A stretch of DNA of 64,000 nucleotides, taken from Clavaria fumosa (lineage: Eukaryota > Basidiomycota > Agaricomycetes > Agaricales > Clavariaceae). The stretch spans positions 124,001 through 188,000 of the forward strand of contig OX637803.1 of the NCBI GenBank assembly GCA_951802425.1, given 5' to 3'. The translations under genes were made by a program, and so were the position numbers. The notes under the pieces were generated by a model. The model was given only the letters and a program-made list of their open reading frames with translations. It did not search any database and had not been told where the DNA came from. Below, piece after piece: positions 56,769 to 64,000 of this stretch. The stretch's first letter is position 1. Each line of letters starts with the position of its first letter.

Positions 56769-57960
56769 TTCTTTCAGTTGGGGCAATGGTAGATTCAGTT
56801 CCAAAGGGAGAACAGGCCATCCCTCATCATCAGTGGGCAGATTCCATGGTATGCTGGCATCTGTTTGCTTTTTTGAAAGCATCTCCTCCTGATCAATGTG
56901 ATGCCCCCTTCCTCCCTCATCTGAATCCCTGTTAGTAAAATTTGCAACTGTGGCTCAGGATGATTGCTTACCATTCCATGTCTCAGCCAGATACTTATCC
57001 CACTCCTGCCAAACCTCAACTCCAACCTTATTGAATTGATCCTTGAAGCTACCAGTCACAGGCCCAGGAGTCTGAATCCTAGAGCAGGATTGTATTAATT
57101 AAATAGTTGCATAGGCAGATCTCTGAGACCCACTTTGCCTTCTTGATATTTCCCCTTTCATCTTGCCAGCCAGCCAACATAAAGACTTCAGCACCCATCT
57201 GTTCCTTTGCAAATCGCACAAAGTTGAGAGCCTGCTGCATGAACTTGCTTGAAGCCAATCTTCCAGAAGAGGCTGAGCCACTGTGGTTGATAGGGCAACA
57301 ATTGAGACACTGACTCTCTCTGCACCTTGACTGGAACAGGCTCTGTGTTCCATTTACCCACCAATGCCAAGTATCATTGATGGTCCTGCTGGCTTAGGCT
57401 GTTGCAAATCTCAGTCCTAGCATGACGGTATGAGCCAAGGAATTGGGCTGATCCTCTTTCAGCATTCGAAAGCTCCTCTGCCCTGTTGTTGATTTTCTCC
57501 TTCTCATGATGTTCCACAATGCTTTGGAGGGTCCACCTCTTTCTGTTGCTGAACTGGAGCCCTTGGTAGTAATCACCTCCTGAATCAGAAGAGCCTTCTT
57601 CTCTGGCCACAGCTCTACAATTGTTATGTAGCCAGTTGCGAATTTTCTAGGATGACACAAAATCAAAAATCAAGCAAGGAGATGGGTAAAATGGTTCTAT
57701 GTTACTGTGGTTAGGTCATCTGGAATGTTCTTGTGATCATTCTGGGCTGCATCCCTGATTTTTGCTTTGATTTCTTTGACAATACGTGCTCTGCCTTTTG
57801 AGTTTGCTTCTTTGTAGCCTGCAAGGCTGTCTGTGAGTATCTTGGTATATTCTTGGGTGGTCCAATGTGTCATTTTCCAAGCTGGTGGGGTTGTTTCAGC
57901 AGTGAAATAGTGGGGATCAAATGTCGAAAGAGAAGCGGCGTGTGTCATGTGAGGAGGCAA
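55907..57960 (-). pseudogene. gene of unknown function crossing from spacer into left arm
   Basis: Minus-strand pieces in order: PPHMTHAASLST to PDDLTTVT (57960-57700), IRNWLHNNCRAVAREEG to SQQDHQ, TGA, then YLALVGKWNTEPVPVKVQRE (57640-57310), a frame change to LNFVRFAKEQMGAEVFMLAGWQDERGN (about 57230-57140), SFKDQFNKVGVEVWQEWDKY (about 57050-56975), then IPWNLPTDDEGWPVLPLEL (about 56850). The arm holds VPWLLIADQPHKFIAKEYLP, the block to YISTE (56314), a 53-nt intron, and a basic C-terminus ending RPRRNG (55907). I recall this layout (NW..N, W..Y, GWQD.GN, VPW) from a multicopy Agaricomycete family without known function. The TGA near 57371 and the frameshift make this copy unlikely to work. 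Confidence 0.5.
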
Positions 57961-58137
57961 AGCGCAACTTGCTTCACGTGAGTCTGTGACTTTGACAGGA
58001 GTTGGATTCCCACAGGTAATGCTGTGCTTGGAAAGGGATGCATATGCATGTAAAGTCAGTCTTCACAAGCCACTACATTTCAACTGCTGATCATATTAGA
58101 TGAGCCACCCAGATACGAAAGGGCATCACATTGTAAT
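57961..58137. promoter_or_regulatory. central region between two head-to-head genes
   Basis: About 180 bp between the 5'-most readable exons of the two outward-pointing genes. If these are the first exons it would act as a shared bidirectional promoter. No TATA motif stands out. Inference from the layout only. Confidence 0.25.
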
Positions 58138-59804
58138 GCTTTTGGATGTGAATCTTGTTTGCCCAATGCAATCGCATGTGTCAAATTTCTTGGGAAAGAC
58201 TGAAGAAGGTATGTACCCTATGCACCTTTTCCTGTCATGATCTAAAAATAATATGTCTAGGACATGCATTCTTTCAGCAACTCTATCTGCTGTTTGATCA
58301 AGACTCCAATTACTGGAGTAGGCAACAGTATGAGGCTTTTGTTCTGTCTGTGAAAGCAAACTTTCCTGGAGACTCATGGGGATTCATGGGGTATGTAGTC
58401 TGCATGATAAGCTAAATTCAAGTGTCAATAATGTCATAAGGGCTGAGGAATCAGCAAATGCATGGTCTGAAAACAAAATACCCGGGTACACAACACACTC
58501 CAAGGAGCAATTCAGATTGACAATGTTTCCCCATCACAGTGAAGCAACTTAAAAACCATTGCTTACTCCAATTGAAATGGATGGTAATGAGCTCCGGTGG
58601 TCTGTCAAGGAAACCATTGAGACGCTTGCAGAAGATAAAGACGAGTGACAAGGACAATGGTGTTAGCAAAGCTTTCAACAGCCCAAAGTTTTTCCCATAC
58701 TTTGTAGGATTGAACTAGGAAACAAGTCTATGCACAGAATATGTGCATTCATTGCATACCAGGTTCCCTGCCATATTGATGCCTTTTGGGATACAACCAA
58801 TATGAGCCCACCACATTTGGGGGATGGGCATTGACAATGACTAATGTCTCACTCCGAGCACATGCACAGCATGATGCTGAGCAGAAGCACATCTATACTA
58901 CAAAGGAAGGTTGGTATCACATGCGAGACCAACATCAAAGTCATCTTGAGGTCATTTTTGACCATCACTTATTGTATGTCTCTCTTGCACCTCATTTTAG
59001 TCCATTTTTGAAATAAAGCCTTAAAAATACAGGCAACACAACCAAAAACAAGAAGGTTGCTGTTCCTTGGCTTCTGATAGCTGATCAGCCACACAAATTC
59101 ATTGCAAAGGAATATCTTCCAGATGGCTTGTGGATCCGGGAGCCTTCAAACATGCACTATGTGGATGTCAGGCACCTCTGTGATTTTCTCTGTCATCGTC
59201 AGACGCTTGGCCAAAAGATATTCCAGTTTCAGCATGTCCTTCCACAGCATCTAAGAGGGAAGGCATCAAGGCCACTGGTCAGCCATCACCAAGGATCTGA
59301 AGAAGAACCTTCATTGTCATCTGACAACAGGGTGAAGAGGCTGTCTCTCAAGAAGGGGAAGGCACAAGAAGATTGTGTCTATATCAGTACTGAGTGAGTG
59401 TTTTCATGTCATCATTATCATCAATGCACTTTTTAATTGTATAAAGTGAGGAATCTGGCTCACAGGAGTCAGATAATGATGGGCAGAGTGATGATGGGGA
59501 TGATGATAGGGTCAATGCTTCTGTTCCCCCAACCACCGATGCAGAAGAATCCAGTCTGTGGAAGCAGGTGGATATTGAACAGTGTGATGGTGCTGAGGGG
59601 GTTGGGGTAGAAAGTGGTGATCATCCTGCCACTCATGTGGTAGTTGAGATCCATAATGAGGCAGAACCCAGCCTACAGAAAAGGAGACGGGTGGGGGGTG
59701 AAAAGGATGAGGAAAGGTCCAAGTCACTATATAGGACCAGGGCCAGACAGAGGGCCTCCATGGATGCAAAGAAACGGGTACTGCGACCAAGGAGGAATGG
59801 TTGA
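58138..59804 (+). pseudogene. gene of unknown function crossing from spacer into right arm
   Basis: Plus-strand exons: VMLLDVNLVCPMQSHV to KTEE (about 58138-58208), a 52-nt GT-AG intron, GHAFFQQLYLLFDQDSNYW to WGFMG (about 58260-58390), another intron, then EESANAWSENKIPGYTTH (about 58440-58550), which soon meets a stop. Further pieces up to 58940 are in several frames. From about 58943 the sequence is the right arm, with the same exons as the left gene ending RPRRNG at 59804. The 5' part does not look like that of the left gene, so the shared 3' end is attached to two different 5' parts. No known domain. Confidence 0.35.
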
Positions 59805-60825
59805 AAATAGATCTCAGTAGTGCAGTAAAATGTGAACAGGTTCCATTTTACAGCTGTTTGACAATCATCTCCCAATAAGACAGTGAAGCATATCTTTATT
59901 CAGTATGGATCATATTCATAGCATGGAATATCTAAATGTGCATATTGTGCAGGATGTCAGTCTCTCCAGATTCTAATAATTCTTTGTAATCTGTGCTCAT
60001 GTAGTGCAATAGTTTAGCCCTTTTTAAGGGATACCAGATAATCACAAGGAGTATGCCCTGATGGATGGCATATTTGGGGCCTTTTATGATGAATTGTGGA
60101 ATAACAGATAATGATACTGCCTGCATCACTTGCCACATTCAATTACAGATCATAATGGCTCAATTTTATGTCCAAATTTGCCATCTAAACTAACCATTTT
60201 TTAGTCTATTCAAATGCATATCAGGTTCTAGACAGTGCTTGCTGCATGGTATTCAAAAGGTCCATCCTTTTCTAAAGAACATCATCTTGCAACGTTCCTG
60301 ATTCAGTTGACAGACCACATTTCATCCTAAGTTCACAGTGGCTCTATTGCATGTTTGGAGGTTGAGTTTGCTCCAACCTATTGGAAGCCTATTATAAGGC
60401 ATATTGGTTTTGATTTCACCCTGCTGTATTAAGGTGTATGGTCTCATTTAACACTAATGCAGTCTCAGATGATGATGACCTTGTAATTTATGTTCCTGTC
60501 AAATAGCATATCTGATCTCTTGCTTCATAAACTCTATATATGCTTCATTCCCAGCCTCTTTGTCATGTAAGGAGAGAAGTGTTTTGAATAGGGTGCTTCA
60601 GGCCCTCTTCACTGGTTCCTAAAATGTTCATTGGCTAGCTCTTTTGAAAGGGCATCATTAGTACCATGAGATCTGTGTATGTATAACATGACTTTGGTAT
60701 ATCAAGTTGATCGGCCAAGCCTATATGACTATATCTCGGCCGACAATTAGCTGGGCCTATAAAAAGAGCATCAGTCAAAATTGGCTAGGCCTTTTGGATA
60801 GGGGGTGGGTGTGCTGAAGGGGGTG
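58943..60825 (-). repeat. right long terminal inverted repeat
   Basis: Reverse complement of 54886-56768. Just inside the border the two sides still share a few blocks (CCAAC, AAAG, ATCTTGAGGTC), so the similarity may fade rather than stop sharply. Confidence 0.9.
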
Positions 60826-61014
60826 TCATTGTGCCTAAATGTGAATCAAAACATTAAGTACTGACTACAATTTGGATCTGGCCCAAATTTGGTATTTTAT
60901 TGGGCACTATGGACCCAATAGAAGGTTGTTATCACCATCTGGTCAGATGATTTATGAGTTTCACCCAAAAATCAGTGCAAAACAGGTGATGGGTGATTTC
61001 TAATCACCATGAAA

Positions 61015-61635
61015 ATCAAGGGATATTTACTAGATAAGATTGAGTTATATAATACACCCTCAATTTGGGTGATATTAAACTGGAGGATTTTAGGTTGTGC
61101 AAAACACTCTTGAAATCAAGGGATATTCAACATAATGAGATTGAGTTATATAATACACCCCCCAGTATGGGTGATATTCAACTAGAAGATATTGGGTAGT
61201 ACAACACACTCTTTACATCAAGGGATATTCAACAGGATGAGATTGAGTTATATAATACACCCCCCAATTTGGGTGATATTAAGCTGGAGGATATTGAGTG
61301 ATACAATACACCCCATTAATTTGAGTGATATTAAATTGAAGGATATTGAGTGATATAATACATCTCAATTTGAGTGATATTGAACTGGAAAATATTGAGT
61401 GATACAATACACCCATTTAATTTGAGTGATATTGAACTGAAGGATATTGAGTGATACAATGCACCCCTTAATTTAAGTGATATTAAACTGGAAGATATTG
61501 AGTGATTAACTGGAAGATATTGAGTGATTAAACTGGAGGACTTTGAGTGATACAATACACCCCTCAATCTAAGTGATATTAAACTGGAGGATATTGAGTG
61601 ATACACCTCCCAATTTGAGTGACATTAAGCCACAA
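61015..61635. repeat. AT-rich tandem repeat, about 55-65 bp unit
   Basis: About ten imperfect units of the pattern GGATATTGAGTGATACAATA, CACCCC, then TCAATTTGAGTGATATTAAACTGGA. The first units (from about 61015) read GAGATTGAGTTATATAATACACCC and are more diverged. No coding value; the minus-strand Ile/Ser frames are products of the repeat. Confidence 0.85.
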
Positions 61636-61650
61636 AATCTTATTGTCTAG

Positions 61651-61740
61651 ATGGGGACTGTAGTGTAATGGGTAACACAGCAGTTGTGGGTTGAGTCCAA
61701 TTCCATGAGTGCTTGGGTTCAACTCCCACTGAGTGCATAA
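61651..61740 (+). ncRNA. tRNA-like pol III promoter, possible SINE head
   Basis: TAGTGTAATGGG (61661-61672) matches an A box and GGTTCAACTCC (61716-61726) a B box, at a spacing of about 45 bp, as in a tRNA with a longer variable arm. The cloverleaf is not convincingly complete, so a tRNA pseudogene or a tRNA-derived SINE is more likely than a working tRNA. No clear tail or target duplication was found. Confidence 0.4.
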
Positions 61741-62475
61741 GTTACAGGCTAAAAAAACACTTGGAGATAGAGTTAAAATCACTGAAAGTATGTAAAATCC
61801 ACCTAAAATATCAAGTTGAAATGTGCTTGTTAGCAGTGACATTCACCTGGAGAGCAGCAGGTGTGTTTGGTCATATATGTGCCAAAAATAACCCATTTCA
61901 TTTACCTGATTATCAACCAATACAGTTTCGAGATATCATCAATAAATTAATTTTGTACAATTTCTTATGGTGAAAGATAGTGAAAAACACCTAAGATTAT
62001 GGCTAAGATGACCCAAAAACTAACATGAAATTCACCTATTAGATCAGCTTAAAAGGCACCAATGATAGAGTGAAATCCATCTATTAGAGATCAGTTTAAA
62101 ATACACTTGTATTGTAGTGATATTCACCCAAAAAACAGTGGGTGAATTCGGACATAAAAGTAGTGAAAATCACCCATTCTTTGTACCCAATAAACACTTG
62201 ATCAACTAGTCATGGTGATTTTCACTTAGGAAACCATAGATATTCACCACATTTCAGGGTTCTTTGTGTGGTGATTTTCACCCAACTTGGGGCCTACAGT
62301 GGGGAATAGTGTGAACCCTGAACTGGACCACAGCATCCCAAGTCTTGATGGGTTGTTTGTTTCTCCCTGCTCGTTTTTCTGTGTGTGTTGATGTGGTTGC
62401 CTAGAAAGGAAGTCCCCCTTTAGCTCTTCCATCATAGTCTTCTTTCATCCTTAAGTACTCCTGCGATAGTCTTGT
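61741..62475. other. AT-rich non-coding stretch
   Basis: Contains several variants of GTGAAAATCACCCA/GTGATATTCACC on both strands (for example near 61835, 62113, 62165, 62215 and 62265), which resemble an old dispersed repeat and link it loosely to the tandem array before it. No gene recognised. Confidence 0.4.
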
Positions 62476-62608
62476 AGGAGTTCATGCATTACCACTCTCT
62501 CACACGAACTCCAGGTCCATATCATCTTGTAAGACTTCACACTACATAGTACTAACAATACACATGTTACTGCTCTCTTGTGCAAACTCCAGAGTTGCAC
62601 TGCTGAGA
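62476..62608 (+). repeat. 133-bp inverted repeat, left arm
   Basis: Matches the reverse complement of 63513-63645 at roughly 90% by eye. Both arms contain ACTCTCTCACACGAACTCCA and CACACTACATAGTACTAACA. Confidence 0.85.
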
Positions 62609-63512
62609 AAGCTGGACAGGCTGGAACAGACAAATGGAAAGAAGAAACATCCCACTAGAGATGACGATAGTGATGATGGTGATGACAGACCTGGAAGCAG
62701 CAAGCAACAGAAGATTGATGATCTGGGCACAAAACACAACAGAGGCGGAGGTCCGGGTCGGAGTCGGGGTCAGGTCGGGGTGGTCGAGGTGCGAAGGCTG
62801 CGCAAAGGAATGGCCCTGCTATGGACAAGGTTTGCCCATGGTTCTTGATTGGAAATTGGCTAATCACCATCCAGGCTACCCTCAATGCCATGTCGAAACG
62901 AAATATCGCACACATGTACCTAGTGATGGACACGGCCCGGCTTTGGGCCGTCAGCTGGGCCAGGCCAGGCCAGGCCGGGCCATCTGGTCGGCTTCTGGAG
63001 GCTTTTGGCCTGGCCCAGACATTTCCAAGCCCTGAGCTGGGCTGTGAGGCTGCAGCCTCCGAGGCTGGAATTGGAGCAAGAACAACTGCAAAACAACATA
63101 ATTGACGACAGGCAGACGAACCCACATTGAGTGTGCGGAGGTGGAGGCAAGCATTCCTGGTGCTTGGCTTTCCCTCTCATCTTGTGGTTAGAGCCAGTGA
63201 CCTCCTTCTCGCCTGCAGTTCCCTGGCACCATCTTTAAGTGAACGTTCATGGAGGCATTCTGTCCTGATCTGTGGCTGGTACTGTGACTTCCTCATCCTG
63301 TGCCCCTACTCTGTGCTACACTCTTTTGTTCTACCCATCCAGAGATGTGCTGTGCAACCACTGTATTCACATCCATCATCCCAACTATATCATGTATGTA
63401 TCCTACATCATTTTCTCTGTCCCTCTATGTACATTATTGGTCTATACAAAAGCCCCGGCCTGGGCCAGGCCAAGCCAGAGCCAAGCCAATATAAAGGGCT
63501 TTGGCCTGGCTC
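62609..63512. other. spacer between the 133-bp inverted repeats
   Basis: Includes a short Asp/Gly/Arg-rich plus frame (62634-62848) without recognised domain and a segment with many GGCCTGGCC/GGCCAGGCC words (about 62930-63030 and 63455-63510). No transposase seen. The whole 62476-63645 unit (1170 bp) may be a non-autonomous element. Confidence 0.4.
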
Positions 63513-63645
63513 TCTCAGCAGCGCAACTCTGGAGTTCGTGTGAGAGAGCAGTAACACATATATTGTTAGTACTATGTAGTGTGAAGTATTACAAGATGAT
63601 ATGGACTTGGAGTTCACACGAGAGAGCAGTAATGCGTGAACTCCT
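63513..63645 (-). repeat. 133-bp inverted repeat, right arm
   Basis: Partner of 62476-62608; paired coordinates add up to 126121. Confidence 0.85.
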
Positions 63646-63815
63646 GGTAAACTATCATGGGAGTACTTATGGCAAAAGAGAGACTACGAAGCAAGAGTCT
63701 AAAGGCTGAATGAATCAAAGTACAAGAGAAGAGCGGCAGGAGAACGATGGATCCGAGTGAGTCGGGACGAGGCATCTGGATATGCTTTTCGTCACTCCCA
63801 CTTGCCGAGCTCCCA

Positions 63816-64000
63816 CTACTCAAGTACACCGATAGCAACCCAGAATTTTTCGAACAGGTCACACGGCAGAGGCTTCGTCAAGATGTCCGCAATCATTTGC
63901 ATCGTCGGGCAGTACTGGAAAGAGACCTCGGCACTGGCGATGCACTCTCGAACGAAGTGGTGGCGGATATCTATATGTTTTGCATGCAAGTGGGTGACGG
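63816..64000 (-). CDS. 3' end of a Ty1/Copia pol gene (RNase H C-terminus)
   Basis: Reads in from the right edge on the minus strand and stops with TAG at 63816-63818. The residues include HAKHIDIRHHFVREC, then VSFQYCPTMQMIADILTKPLP and a final EKFWVAIGVLE. KHIDIRxHFxRE and ADILTKPLP are hallmarks of the end of Copia RNase H. The rest of the element is outside the window. A purine run (GTGGGAG) follows the stop and may be its polypurine tract, with the 3' LTR to the left, but its borders were not established. Confidence 0.85.
   Translation of the reverse strand, partial: VTHLHAKHIDIRHHFVRECIASAEVSFQYCPTMQMIADILTKPLPCDLFEKFWVAIGVLE

Larger units (their letters stand above)
54879..60832. mobile_element. 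5.94-kb element with 1.88-kb terminal inverted repeats
   Basis: The element spans 54886-60825. Left arm 54886-56768 and right arm 58943-60825 are reverse complements of each other (the two coordinates of every matching pair add up to 115711). The spacer 56769-58942 is unique. The ends read CACCCCCTTCAGCAC inward. TCATTGT flanks both ends (54879-54885 and 60826-60832), a 7-bp duplication, which marks this as an insertion and not a chance palindrome. Each arm carries the same 3' exons of one gene, pointing outward, and the spacer carries two different 5' parts, head to head. No known transposase domain was recognised. A Foldback-like or captured-gene DNA transposon is the working interpretation. 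Confidence 0.75.

Noticed and set aside
62921..63030. TAGTGATGGACACGGCCC as the end of another hAT MITE
   Set aside because: The start resembles hAT TIRs, but no matching reverse-complement end or 8-bp duplication was found in the next kilobase.

Overview
The window looks like transposon-rich DNA of a basidiomycete fungus, most likely an Agaricomycete. The evidence is the mix of families: chromodomain Ty3/Gypsy retrotransposons, a KDZ (Kyakuja-Dileera-Zisupton) transposase, a CACTA/Tnp2 (Transposase_21) transposase, a Ty1/Copia fragment, the HNH, SET/zinc and WD40 gene families that are multicopy in mushroom genomes, and many introns of 46-57 nt with GT-AG ends. No rRNA, canonical tRNA or CRISPR array was seen. 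Almost everything is mobile, repetitive or decayed. The only two genes I can assemble without a lesion are a spliced HNH-type gene (20517-21780, minus) and a small three-exon gene of unknown function (37739-38278, minus).

Layout. 1-6470: 3' part of a minus-strand Ty3/Gypsy element (element 1): LTR at the window edge, an antisense Zn2Cys6 ORF, pol with chromodomain, the gag C-terminus. It is joined at about 6470, in frame, to the integrase of a second minus-strand Gypsy element (element 2, 6475-10639 and beyond). 10640-16923: a third Gypsy element (element 3, plus) with two 627-bp LTRs and a GGTAC target duplication, inserted into the 5' side of element 2. 16924-22770: a broken SET-domain gene, a Tc1/mariner-like MITE and the HNH gene. 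22772-28247: short direct repeats, a 33-bp minisatellite and a hAT-like MITE. 28353-31988: a 10-exon KDZ transposase gene with three in-frame TGA codons, followed by a 43-bp minisatellite. 33020-40440: a diverged copy of a CT-rich repeat block and three spliced host-type genes (two broken). 40830-54280: GC-rich trinucleotide arrays and three copies of a composite repeat block around a broken CACTA transposase gene; one block copy carries a solo LTR of the element 1 family with a CACAG duplication. 54879-60832: a 5.94-kb element with 1.88-kb, nearly identical terminal inverted repeats and a 7-bp target duplication. 60833-64000: AT-rich tandem repeats, a tRNA-like promoter, a short inverted repeat and the 3' end of a Copia pol gene.

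A common thread is decay by C-to-T change at CpG. The two LTRs of element 3 differ by 24 transitions and no transversions or indels, nearly all at CpG sites; a 156-bp repeat pair shows the same pattern; and nearly all the in-frame stops in unrelated elements and genes are TGA, in several cases where relatives are expected to have CGA. This suggests cytosine methylation of the repeats, with RIP-like mutation as the alternative. All calls come from reading the sequence and from remembered family patterns; no database search was possible.
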